From positions 1 through 6,654 of the forward strand of contig JADFOM010000143.1 in the NCBI GenBank assembly GCA_022562835.1: DNA of 6,654 nt, read 5' to 3'. Numbering within the stretch: position 1 is the first letter of the stretch; the number at the start of each line of letters is the position of its first letter. Position numbers and translations under genes: made by a program. A model generated the notes under the pieces. That model was given only the letters and a program-made list of their open reading frames with translations. It did not search any database and had not been told where the DNA came from. This DNA comes from Acidobacteriota bacterium (GTDB lineage: Bacteria > Actinomycetota > Acidimicrobiia > Acidimicrobiales > SHLQ01). Positions 1 through 5,995 of this stretch are shown here, piece after piece.

Positions 1-725
1 TGTATGGGGCTACGAGGGAGGACTTCGCCGCGGTGAAGGTCAAGAACGCCCGCCACGGGGCCCTCAACCCAAACGCTCGCTACACCAAGGAGTACACGCT
101 CGAGGACATCGCGAATTCGGCGGTGGTTTCGGATCCGCTGCGACTGTTGGAGATTTGTGCGACATCCGATGGTGGCGCTGCGCTTATCGTGTCGAGCATG
201 GAGTATGCACGTGCGCACGGACACAACAAGCCGGTGCGCGTCTCGGCGATATCAACCGTGACTCCAACGTATCCCGACGTCGTGATCGACCTTCCTTACC
301 TGGCCACAGATTCCGCCGCGGCAACCAGCGCTCCCGAACTCGGTTTCAAGGAGTCGATTGCCGAGAAGGTCTACGAGGAGGCCGGAGTGGCGCCATCAGA
401 TGTCGATGTCGCCGAGGTCTATGACCTCTCCTCGGCGATGGAGCTCGATTGGTATGAGCACATGGGATTCTGTGTGAAGGGCGAGGCTGAGGCGATGTTG
501 CGTTCGGGCGCCACGTCAATCGGTGGATCTCTGCCGGTCAACCCATCGGGCGGTCTCGGAGCGTTCGGCGAGGCGGTTCCGGCCCAGGCCATCGCCCAGG
601 TATGTGAGCTGACCTGGCAGTTGCGTGGTGAAGCGACCGGACGTCAGGTCGAGGATGCGACGGTTGGGGTGACCGCGAACCAAGGCCTGTTCGGGCACGG
701 TTCCTCCGTGTTGCTCAAGCGCTGA
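1..725 (+). CDS. Thiolase-family lipid-transfer protein (SCP-x type), C-terminal part, 5' end outside window
   Basis: The reading frame is open from base 3 to the TGA at 723-725, so the gene begins upstream; the GTG at 33 is internal and not the start. The product is the C-terminal half of a thiolase-fold enzyme of the SCP-x/lipid-transfer group, which act on acyl-CoA or steroid side-chain CoA intermediates as thiolases or retro-aldolases. Recognisable blocks are LLEICATSDGGAALIV, the AEVYDLSSAMEL segment (about 411-446), LPVNPSGGL, ELTWQLRGEATGRQV, and the C-terminal NQGLFGHGSS. The usual HDCF motif reads YDLS here (420-431), and the usual GHPxGATG catalytic-histidine motif reads GEAVPAQA (from 567). 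The nucleophilic cysteine region of the N-terminal half is not in the window. From memory, a branch of actinobacterial lipid-transfer proteins shares these changes, so this is likely a divergent subfamily rather than decay; the reaction is uncertain. Such genes often sit next to a DUF35 OB-fold partner, which would lie upstream, out of view. The next gene begins 64 bases later on the same strand. Confidence 0.88.
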   Translation, partial: YGATREDFAAVKVKNARHGALNPNARYTKEYTLEDIANSAVVSDPLRLLEICATSDGGAALIVSSMEYARAHGHNKPVRVSAISTVTPTYPDVVIDLPYLATDSAAATSAPELGFKESIAEKVYEEAGVAPSDVDVAEVYDLSSAMELDWYEHMGFCVKGEAEAMLRSGATSIGGSLPVNPSGGLGAFGEAVPAQAIAQVCELTWQLRGEATGRQVEDATVGVTANQGLFGHGSSVLLKR

Positions 726-789
726 GACCGCGGCGTTCTATGAGAACAGCACCCTCTTACCACCGGAGTCAACCAGTGAAGGTAAACCC

Positions 790-1626
790 ATGAGTTACAC
801 GTTGTTAGTCATGGCTGCCGGTCTCGGGTCCCGTTTTGGCGGCGACAAACAGCTAGCCGAGGTTGGACCCAACGGCGAGGCCTTCTTTGACTATGCCATC
901 GAGGATTCCTTCGCCAGCGGTGCCGATCAGGTCGTGATGATCGTTCGAACCGAGATCGAGGGCGCGGTGCGCGAACACGTCGAGAAGATTCATGGAGCCG
1001 ATCTCAACGTGGCCTATGTGCGACAGGATGCCTTTGGACCGTCGCGGCCAAAACCGTGGGGCACGGCCCATGCGGTACTGACTGCGTCCGAGGTGATCGA
1101 TCAAAGGTTCCTCGTTGTCAATGCCGACGATTACTACGGTCAGCATTCATATGAACTAGCGGCAAAGGCGTTGTCGAACATGGGCGTAAGCGATGGCGGG
1201 GTCATTGCTTTCGAGCTTGGCCGAACATTGCCCGAGAACGGCGCCGTCTCTCGTGGTGTGTGCCATGTTGACCCAGAGGGAGGCCTGAGCGATATCACCG
1301 AGACCCATGGCATTGAGCGTGGCGGCGACGGCGAGATCCGAGCGGAGGATCCGCCGGGCGTGCTGAGCGAGACGACACCTGTCTCGATGAACATGTGGGC
1401 TCTGGGACCCGAGCTGTTCACACACCTCGAATCACAGTTCGAGATATTTCTCCGTCGCCATGGCGACAAGGAAAAGAGTGAGTTCCTGTTGCCCGAGGCG
1501 ATCGCCGAGCTGATGCTGGAAGAGAAGATGACCGTGCGGACATTCAAGACCGAGGACGATTGGATAGGCGTCACCAATCCCGGCGATCTCGGCCCCGCTC
1601 GTGCAGTGCTTGCGGCACGCTTCTGA
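790..1626 (+). CDS. NTP_transferase-family nucleotidyltransferase (sugar-1-phosphate type)
   Basis: This 278-residue protein has a Rossmann-like nucleotidyltransferase fold of the kind that joins an NTP to a sugar phosphate (or similar phosphate) to give an NDP-sugar and pyrophosphate. The signature GxGxRxxxxxK is at residues 11-20 (AAGLGSRFGGDK, with R15 and K20 expected to contact the triphosphate). WGTAHAV (90-96) is the base/sugar-binding GTA motif, and VVNADDYYG (109-117) carries the metal-binding aspartates (D113, D114). Length matches the small stand-alone branch of the family, and there is no left-handed beta-helix acyltransferase tail. The ATG at 790 is preceded by a GAAGG-type ribosome site (about 778-782), and the family's typical MxxTLLVMAAG opening starts right at it. 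The protein is cytoplasmic. The substrate cannot be told from the sequence, and neighbours give no sugar-pathway context. It may share a transcript with the upstream thiolase. Confidence 0.88.
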   Translation: MSYTLLVMAAGLGSRFGGDKQLAEVGPNGEAFFDYAIEDSFASGADQVVMIVRTEIEGAVREHVEKIHGADLNVAYVRQDAFGPSRPKPWGTAHAVLTASEVIDQRFLVVNADDYYGQHSYELAAKALSNMGVSDGGVIAFELGRTLPENGAVSRGVCHVDPEGGLSDITETHGIERGGDGEIRAEDPPGVLSETTPVSMNMWALGPELFTHLESQFEIFLRRHGDKEKSEFLLPEAIAELMLEEKMTVRTFKTEDDWIGVTNPGDLGPARAVLAARF

Positions 1627-1645
1627 TCTGATCGTTCGTTTTCCC

Positions 1646-1683
1646 TGAACCGAAATGAACCGTATACGGTTCATTTCGGTTTC
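1646..1683. promoter_or_regulatory. 34-bp perfect palindrome, probable operator upstream of the enoyl-CoA hydratase
   Basis: Bases 1648-1681 are a perfect uninterrupted palindrome centred between 1664 and 1665 on CGTATACG. Each arm holds two AACCG boxes exactly 10 bp apart (1648 and 1658), mirrored as CGGTT at 1667 and 1677. The longer unit TGAACCG occurs at 1646 and again at 1656, with CGGTTCA at 1667. Centre-to-centre symmetry without a loop and repetition at one helical turn are what a dimeric helix-turn-helix repressor (for example TetR family, possibly two dimers) would bind. As RNA it could also fold into a 15-bp stem with a UAUA loop, but only a 3-base U stretch follows, so a classic terminator is less likely. 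It lies 36 bp before the hydratase start. No regulator gene is in view. Confidence 0.65.
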
Positions 1684-1704
1684 AAAAGATCGACAACAGA
1701 CCCT

Positions 1705-1709
1705 GGAGA
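1705..1709 (+). promoter_or_regulatory. Ribosome binding site fixing the hydratase start at 1718
   Basis: GGAGA lies 8 bases before the ATG at 1718. The frame stays open back to an ATG at 1655, but that codon sits inside the palindrome, has no ribosome site, and would add 21 residues not typical of crotonases. The 1718 start gives the usual family opening, with the beta-strand [16 protein letters not shown] beginning at residue 11. Confidence 0.7.
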
Positions 1710-1717
1710 CAGCCCCG

Positions 1718-2266
1718 ATGGCAGACCTATTGACCGAGCGCGACGGCAACGTGATGATCGTGACGCTCAACCGACCCGAACGGCTCAATGCGATGACATT
1801 GAAGATGTTCGCTCGGATGGACGACGCCTGGAAGGAGGCATCCGCTGACGACGACGTCAGATGCATCGTGCTCACCGGAGCGGATGGCAACTTCTCGGCC
1901 GGCATGGATCTGCGTGCAATGGCTGGCGATGTGTCTGACACGGACGACTACGACCTCGAGGCCAAGCAAGCAGCCAACCCCGACTACATCTACAACGGTC
2001 TATTGAAGACATATCGGCCGACCAAACCCATCGTGGCGGCAGTCGAAGGAAATGCCATTGCCGGTGGCACCGAGATCCTGCAAGGAACCGATATCCGTGT
2101 CGCTGGTCGCAGCGCAAAATTCGCAGTAGCCGAGGTGCGTCGATCGCTCTACCCGATGGGTGGCTCGGCGGTGCGCCTCGCTCGCCAGATTCCGTACACC
2201 GAGGCGGCTGACATTCTACTGACCGGCAGGAATATCAGCGCGCCAGAAGCCAAGGACCTGGGTTGA
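1718..2266 (+). CDS. Enoyl-CoA hydratase/crotonase family, N-terminal fragment of a frameshifted gene
   Basis: This fragment holds residues 1-182 of a crotonase-fold enzyme, whose family typically adds water to trans-2-enoyl-CoA in beta-oxidation or related lipid/steroid breakdown. Family motifs are [12 protein letters not shown] (15-26), the CoA/oxyanion segment FSAGMDL (59-65), and AGGTEI (115-120). Both acids needed for hydration are present: E119 in GGTE and E139 in [10 protein letters not shown] (matching E144 and E164 of rat mitochondrial hydratase). The fragment ends at TGA 2264-2266 just after EAKDLG, where intact relatives continue with L-I-G-x-V. That continuation is found directly in the next frame from 2263, so one base (a T in GGGTT) appears missing relative to an intact gene. 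The missing part forms the C-terminal helices that cover the active site and support trimer packing, so this piece alone is probably inactive. A sequencing error, a recent mutation, or a ribosomal frameshift are all possible. Confidence 0.85.
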   Translation: MADLLTERDGNVMIVTLNRPERLNAMTLKMFARMDDAWKEASADDDVRCIVLTGADGNFSAGMDLRAMAGDVSDTDDYDLEAKQAANPDYIYNGLLKTYRPTKPIVAAVEGNAIAGGTEILQGTDIRVAGRSAKFAVAEVRRSLYPMGGSAVRLARQIPYTEAADILLTGRNISAPEAKDLG

Positions 2267-2514
2267 TCGGCCACGTGGTCGATGACGGCAAAGCAATGGA
2301 CCGAGCGTTGGAGATAGCGGCAACGATCGCTGAGAACGGCCCTCTAGCGGTCGAGGCGGTGCTCAAGACGTTGCACGCTACGCAGGGTATGACAGAAACT
2401 GAGGCCTTCGAGTTCGAAGCGCCGATTGGGATGACGGTTTTTGCTTCAAACGATGCGAAGGAAGGCCCCAAGGCTTTCGCGGAGAAGCGGACAGCGAACT
2501 ACACGCGGACCTAG
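2263..2514 (+). CDS. Enoyl-CoA hydratase/crotonase family, C-terminal fragment
   Basis: This frame supplies the missing tail of the preceding crotonase: [18 protein letters not shown], then [20 protein letters not shown], and the closing [13 protein letters not shown], a family hallmark near the C-terminus. Joined to the first piece it would give about 265 residues, the normal size for the family. A TTG at 2263-2265 overlaps the TGA of the first piece, and an AAGGA at 2252-2256 lies 6 bases before it, so re-initiation to make a separate 83-residue peptide is conceivable. It is more likely that the two parts were one gene. No intact second copy is in the window. The stop TAG at 2512-2514 is 25 bases short of the oppositely oriented nucleotidase gene. 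Confidence 0.8.
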   Translation: MIGHVVDDGKAMDRALEIAATIAENGPLAVEAVLKTLHATQGMTETEAFEFEAPIGMTVFASNDAKEGPKAFAEKRTANYTRT

Positions 2515-2539
2515 GGCTTCATGGGATTGGTGCCGCTGG

Positions 2540-3193
2540 TCACTCATCGATGCGGCCGGTGAGTCGCGATGAACCAGCATCCACGCCGGGCAGCTGTGTC
2601 TGGTATCCGCTCAGCCGTGAGGCGAGACGCTCCTCCACGATCTGTTCGACCTCGAGCCACGACGTCGCTCGCGTGCCACTAACGTTGCGGTTGTAAGGCT
2701 GATCGAAGGTGATGACGTCGTTTCCTGACGCTCGCAGAGCCTCGATGTTGTGACCGCCATCATCAACATAGAGGTCGGCCTCGACCTGAGGTTTGTCGCC
2801 AAGAAAACAGATGTCTCTGTAAGGGATTTGGGCAGCATCGAGCCACTCCACCGTGTCGGACACCGCGACCGCATGGCTCCAGTTGACGTAGAGGCGATGG
2901 GTGATGATCCGTATCCAGACCCCTGCGTCGCTGAGACGCCAAAGGACATCAGGACAATGTTCGATTATTGGTAGGTCACGAAGGATTCGGTGCTCGATGA
3001 CAGCGATGCGGTGAAGGCGCTCGAAGTCGGTTTCGTCGATGCCCCACTCACGAAAATCCCAGGAACGCTCAAGCGGCAGGCGATCGAGTCCTACGCCGAG
3101 TTCTGCCGCGACGACGGCGCGAAACGCGATGGTGTAGTCACCGCATACGCCGTCGAGATCGACGCCAAGAATGAAAGCGGGATCGTCCGGCAC
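2540..3193 (-). CDS. 5'(3')-deoxyribonucleotidase-like HAD hydrolase (NT5C family)
   Basis: This 217-residue protein belongs to the HAD phosphatase superfamily, in the 5'-nucleotidase (deoxy, pyrimidine type C) group, which removes phosphate from (deoxy)nucleoside monophosphates. Motif I is GVDLDGV with nucleophile D12 and acid/base D14. Motif II is IITHR with T98. Motif III is LGDKPQV with K134, and motif IV is ADLYVDD with D140, D144 and D145. All catalytic positions are therefore present. The segment between motifs I and II (residues about 18-90) is the helical cap and holds SWDFREWG, a typical substrate-side stretch. The start is a GTG at 3193, 5 bases after the stop of the SDR gene on the same strand, so the two are almost certainly co-transcribed and possibly translationally coupled. 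The last 25 or so residues are beyond the core fold. True substrate is unproven; many family members have unknown substrates. The association with an SDR is unexplained. Confidence 0.82.
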   Translation of the reverse strand: MPDDPAFILGVDLDGVCGDYTIAFRAVVAAELGVGLDRLPLERSWDFREWGIDETDFERLHRIAVIEHRILRDLPIIEHCPDVLWRLSDAGVWIRIITHRLYVNWSHAVAVSDTVEWLDAAQIPYRDICFLGDKPQVEADLYVDDGGHNIEALRASGNDVITFDQPYNRNVSGTRATSWLEVEQIVEERLASRLSGYQTQLPGVDAGSSRLTGRIDE

Positions 3194-3198
3194 GGTGC

Positions 3199-3948
3199 TC
3201 AGCCTGCCGTCGACCCGAGGTCGGTTGCGACGATGGCGCCGTGCATCGACCTGGCATCATCGGAGGCGAGAAACGCGAAGACGCCGGCGATGTCATCCGC
3301 CTTGGACATTCCCCTGTGACCCGCATAGGGCTCGATCAGCGACCAGTCAGCGTCGTCGACAAGTTTGAAATTTTGGGTCAAGGGTGTGTCGACGCCGGCT
3401 GGGGCGATTGCGTTGATTCGAATAGAGGACTTCATGAATTCCATGGCCGTTGACCTAGTGATAGCGACCACTGCGGCCTTCGTTGCCGTATAGGCCACGT
3501 TGTAAGCCTGGCCCATGAGGCCGGCGTTGGATGCGACATTGATGAGTGCACCGTTTCGTTCGATCAGGTGGGGTATTGCGGCCTGGGAACACCAGAGCAC
3601 GCCGCTGGTATTGACAGACATCATCTTGGACCAGGTCGCCTCGTCGAGGTCTGCGAAGTGTTGTGCGTTCGAGATCCCGGCGATGCAGCCGAAAACATCG
3701 ATACCGCCGAACTTTTCCACGGCGGATGCGACCAGGGAATGGCACTCCGCTCGTTGGCTGATGTCGCCAGCGCAACCGAGAAACTCTGCCCCAGCAGAGC
3801 GCACCGCGTCTCCCGTCTCGGCGAGACCATCCACATCGATGTCGTGTCCAACGATCGTGGTTCCGTCCGCGGCAAGTCGAAGCGCCACGGCTCGGCCGAT
3901 ACCGCCACCAGCGCCGGTCAACACTGCAACCTTGGTCTGACCGGTCAT
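3199..3948 (-). CDS. Short-chain dehydrogenase/reductase (SDR)
   Basis: This 249-residue classical SDR is an NAD(P)-dependent oxidoreductase acting on an alcohol/ketone. The cofactor loop TGAGGGIG is at residues 11-18, and D36 after the second strand favours NAD(H). The catalytic set N113, S140, Y153 and K157 (VNTSG, NVASNAG, YTATK) is complete. The usual NNAG structural motif reads GCIAG (87-91). The C-terminal VDGGxxxG is altered to ATDLGSTAG (241-249), so the tail is less standard than that of the other SDR in this window. The ATG at 3948 follows GGAGATATCACA, a strong ribosome site (GGAG, 8-base spacing), and overlaps by four bases (ATGA) the stop of the small upstream gene. The nucleotidase gene starts 5 bases after its stop. 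Substrate is unknown; lipid or steroid alcohols are plausible only from the neighbouring acyl-CoA genes. Confidence 0.9.
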   Translation of the reverse strand: MTGQTKVAVLTGAGGGIGRAVALRLAADGTTIVGHDIDVDGLAETGDAVRSAGAEFLGCAGDISQRAECHSLVASAVEKFGGIDVFGCIAGISNAQHFADLDEATWSKMMSVNTSGVLWCSQAAIPHLIERNGALINVASNAGLMGQAYNVAYTATKAAVVAITRSTAMEFMKSSIRINAIAPAGVDTPLTQNFKLVDDADWSLIEPYAGHRGMSKADDIAGVFAFLASDDARSMHGAIVATDLGSTAG

Positions 3949-4109
3949 TGTGATATCTCCGTTGGAGTGTTCAGCCGATGCTCGCGAACGCGCCTACCGG
4001 CAGCGGCGAACTGCTTGATGACCATGAATACCGAGACCAGACCCATCATGAGCGAGAAAAGGTCCTTTGGGCTGTGGGTGGTTTGTAGGTCGCGCAAGTA
4101 GCTTCGCAT
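3945..4109 (-). CDS. Small hypothetical protein (54 residues), putative single-pass membrane protein
   Basis: I do not recognise this family. The frame from ATG 4109 to TGA 3945 encodes 54 residues. They comprise a short polar start with basic residues R2 and R6, a hydrophobic stretch DLFSLMMGLVSVFMVIKQF (16-34, with the apolar core at 17-31), then a strongly basic tail containing RRVREHR (39-45). That layout fits a small single-pass inner-membrane protein, though the segment is short for a full span and an amphipathic or peripheral helix is possible. Support for coding comes from GGAG at 4117-4120 with 7-base spacing before the ATG, and from the ATGA overlap of its stop with the SDR start, typical of coupled genes. 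The frame extends upstream to an ATG at 4175, but that one has no clear ribosome site. It would be the first gene of the leftward three-gene unit. Confidence 0.5.
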   Translation of the reverse strand: MRSYLRDLQTTHSPKDLFSLMMGLVSVFMVIKQFAAAGRRVREHRLNTPTEISQ

Positions 4110-4245
4110 CGAAATTCTCCGTGTTCGTTTTGGTGAATTGGATCGAAGGGTAGTGGCCCACACCGAGTTGGGCACCGATCGAGCCTAGAGGTCAGGCTGA
4201 ACGTGCTAGTGACGATGAGCGCGAGGGCGAGGGAGGACTACGTCG
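4110..4245. promoter_or_regulatory. Divergent intergenic region between the leftward and rightward SDR units
   Basis: This 136-bp gap separates two outward-reading units, so it must carry the promoter for each unless transcripts run through. Each side ends in a good ribosome site: GGAG at 4117-4120 on the minus strand for the small protein, and GGGAGGA at 4231-4237 on the plus strand for the SDR at 4246. I cannot pick out convincing -10/-35 boxes or a long palindrome by eye. Confidence 0.45.
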
Positions 4246-5019
4246 ATGGGAAGGCTCGAGGGCAAGATAGCGATCATCACCGGCGCGGCGCGTGGTCAAG
4301 GAGCCGCAGAGGCACGTCGATTTGTTGCAGAAGGCGCCGAGGTGATCGTGGGCGATGTCCTCGGCGACGAGCTGCTCGACGTCGCCCGCGAGCTCGGCGA
4401 TGCTGCTACTCCAGTGGTCTTCGATGTCGGCGATCCCGACGAATGGGACAGGGCGGTCGCAGCCGCTAAGGAGCGAGGAGGCTGCGACATCCTTGTCAAC
4501 AACGCTGCGATCGTCGCGTTCAGCACCATCGAGGAAACAAGTCTCGATGACTACATGCGAGTAATCCGCGTGAACCAAGTCGGATGTTTTCTCGGCATGC
4601 GTGCCGTGATCCCCACGATGAAGGAGGCGCAAAGTGGGTCGATCGTTAATATCTCCTCGATCGACGGTCTTCAGTCCAAAAACGGCCTAGTCGCATATTC
4701 TTCCTCGAAATGGGCGATTCGAGGCATGACCAAGACCGCGTCGATCGAGCTCGGTCCATACGGGATCAGGGCCAATTCCGTACATCCCGGCGGGATAAAC
4801 ACAATTATGGGAAACCCGCTCGAGTCGCCCGAACTAGAAACGGTCCCGTACAAGGCCCAGGCGATTCCGCGGATCGGCGAGGTCGACGAGGTCGCTGCGG
4901 CCGTCGTGTTTCTGGCATCTGACGAGGCGAGCTACATCAGCGGTGCAGAACTGTCTGTCGACGGTGGTTGGAACGCCGGCCAACGTGTAGCGCTGCTGCC
5001 CGGAGGCACATTGCCGTGA
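4246..5019 (+). CDS. SDR oxidoreductase, FabG3/20-beta- or 3-alpha-hydroxysteroid dehydrogenase-like
   Basis: This is a 257-residue classical SDR. The cofactor loop TGAARGQG is at 12-19 with D37 favouring NAD(H). NNAA (85-88) stands for NNAG. The catalytic residues are N110, S138 in NISSIDG, Y151 and K155 (YSSSK). VHPGGINT (179-186) and SVDGGWNAG (237-245) are the usual C-terminal blocks. The overall pattern (GRLxGKxAIITGAARGxG, VFLGMRAVIPTMKEAxxGSIVNISSIDG, GAELSVDGG) resembles mycobacterial FabG3 and Streptomyces 20-beta-hydroxysteroid dehydrogenase, so a hydroxysteroid or related alicyclic alcohol is a plausible substrate, but SDR substrates cannot be assigned safely from sequence. ATG 4246 follows GGGAGGA with 8-base spacing. 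Its stop overlaps the BrkB-family start (GTGA), and it is divergent from the other SDR. Confidence 0.9.
   Translation: MGRLEGKIAIITGAARGQGAAEARRFVAEGAEVIVGDVLGDELLDVARELGDAATPVVFDVGDPDEWDRAVAAAKERGGCDILVNNAAIVAFSTIEETSLDDYMRVIRVNQVGCFLGMRAVIPTMKEAQSGSIVNISSIDGLQSKNGLVAYSSSKWAIRGMTKTASIELGPYGIRANSVHPGGINTIMGNPLESPELETVPYKAQAIPRIGEVDEVAAAVVFLASDEASYISGAELSVDGGWNAGQRVALLPGGTLP
5002..5006 (+). promoter_or_regulatory. Ribosome binding site fixing the BrkB-family start at GTG 5016
   Basis: GGAGG lies inside the end of the SDR gene, 9 bases before GTG 5016. The BrkB frame stays open back to an ATG at 4968, but that start would add 16 residues encoded within the SDR and lacks a comparable ribosome site. 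Confidence 0.6.
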
Positions 5020-5855
5020 AGTTACCCAGTATCGACCTCGCCCGATGGGTCGATCTGGCGCAACAGTTGCGCGTACGCGACAAGTCACACAACGGTGCCG
5101 TAGTCAGCGCCGGCGTAGCGTTCTTCGCACTGATTGCACTGGTGCCAGCACTGATTGCGACGGTGTCGCTTTATGCGCTGATCGGCAATCCGCAGGACAT
5201 CGAACGCCAAATCAACGAGGCAACGTCAGCGTTACCCGAGGAGGCTTCCGCGTTGATCGCTGAACAGATGATCGGCATTACGTCTTCGGCGTCCTCGAAG
5301 CTGAGTCTCACGTTGGCGCTCGGAATCGTGCTGGCACTCTGGAGCGCATCTGCGGCTACCAGACACCTCATATCGACCCTAAATACCTGCTACGAAATTC
5401 GCGAGACCCGAAGCTTCGTGAAAGTTCGGGTGACAGCATTGGTGTTCACCTTTGGCGCCATCGTGGTAGTTGTGGGATCCGCATTCATGCTGGCCGCCCT
5501 ACCCGTTTTTGTAGCCAACACAGGTCTTGGTTCAGGCATGCGCATGTTGGTAAATGTTGCGCTCTATCCAATGATGGGCGCGCTGATGATAGCGGTGCTC
5601 GGAGTTCTCTATCGTTTTGGGCCGGCCCAGCGGCTGCGACCCACCTACTCCGCCAAGGGTGCTCTGCTGGCAACAATAATCTGGCTGACCGCTTCTATTG
5701 GGTTTGCAGTCTTCTCCGCGTATTTCAGCGACTTCAAACTGACCTATGGAGCGCTGAGCGCCGTGGTTGTTCTGATGCTCTGGATCTACCTCGGTGCATA
5801 TGCCGTCATCGTCGGAGCCGAATTCAACGCGTTGCTCGCCAGACGGTCGGTCTGA
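5016..5855 (+). CDS. YihY/virulence factor BrkB family integral membrane protein
   Basis: This 279-residue polytopic inner-membrane protein has the BrkB/YihY (once called RNase BN) pattern. A short cytoplasmic N-terminal helix leads into GAVVSAGVAFFALIALVPALIA (TM1, about 27-56). An extracytoplasmic-type loop with conserved-looking NPQDIERQI follows, and then five further hydrophobic segments at about 97-119, 137-166, 177-199, 215-237 and 244-272. The closing YGALSAVVVLMLWIYLGAYAVIVGAEFNA region is the family's most conserved signature. Family function is unsettled; transport or envelope roles have been proposed, and the RNase BN assignment was withdrawn. The GTG start overlaps the SDR stop by four bases, which suggests coupled translation, but a functional tie to the SDR is not evident. 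The family normally has about 280-300 residues, so the gene is complete. Confidence 0.9.
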   Translation: MKLPSIDLARWVDLAQQLRVRDKSHNGAVVSAGVAFFALIALVPALIATVSLYALIGNPQDIERQINEATSALPEEASALIAEQMIGITSSASSKLSLTLALGIVLALWSASAATRHLISTLNTCYEIRETRSFVKVRVTALVFTFGAIVVVVGSAFMLAALPVFVANTGLGSGMRMLVNVALYPMMGALMIAVLGVLYRFGPAQRLRPTYSAKGALLATIIWLTASIGFAVFSAYFSDFKLTYGALSAVVVLMLWIYLGAYAVIVGAEFNALLARRSV

Positions 5856-5869
5856 GAAGTTCTGCGAGG

Positions 5870-5890
5870 CCGCAGGTCGTCCGGCTGCGG
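5870..5890 (+). terminator. Weak hairpin after the BrkB-family gene
   Basis: CCGCAG (5870-5875) pairs with CTGCGG (5885-5890) around a 9-base loop, 15 bases after the stop codon. There is no U-run, so it could assist termination only weakly or be chance. Confidence 0.25.
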
Positions 5891-5903
5891 GATCGATGCG
5901 TCT

Positions 5904-5924
5904 GGCCCATAACAGCGTTGGGCC
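5904..5924 (+). terminator. GC-rich hairpin after the BrkB-family gene, possible terminator
   Basis: GGCCCA (5904-5909) pairs perfectly with TGGGCC (5919-5924) around a 9-base loop. A U-run is lacking, which is common for actinobacterial terminators but leaves the call uncertain. With the hairpin just before it, it could mark the end of the SDR-BrkB transcript. Confidence 0.35.
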
Positions 5925-5995
5925 TAGATGACTACTCTTCGTGGTATGTGACCTGTCTTCATCGCGTTTTGTAGGTAGCGTCCTGGATTGATTTA

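Noticed and set aside
735..747. Short inverted repeat GTTCT-ATG-AGAAC after the thiolase gene
   Set aside because: A five-pair stem with a 3-base loop and no U-run is too weak for a terminator and common by chance.
1140..1577. Minus-strand open frame (145 codons) within the nucleotidyltransferase gene
   Set aside because: It lies wholly antisense to a gene with clear family motifs; serine/proline-rich translation is typical of a high-GC shadow.
1655..1717. Upstream ATG at 1655 as the crotonase start (21 extra residues)
   Set aside because: It lies inside the palindrome and has no ribosome site, and the added residues do not resemble a crotonase N-terminus; ATG 1718 has GGAGA at the right distance.
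2515..2560. Possible bidirectional terminator between the convergent hydratase and nucleotidase genes
   Set aside because: Only a 5-bp complementarity (ACTCA/TGAGT) with a long loop was found, partly inside the nucleotidase coding region.
3568..4101. Long plus-strand open frame (177 codons) opposite the SDR
   Set aside because: It overlaps the well-supported minus-strand SDR and small gene, and its translation has low-complexity, non-domain composition, as expected for an antisense shadow.
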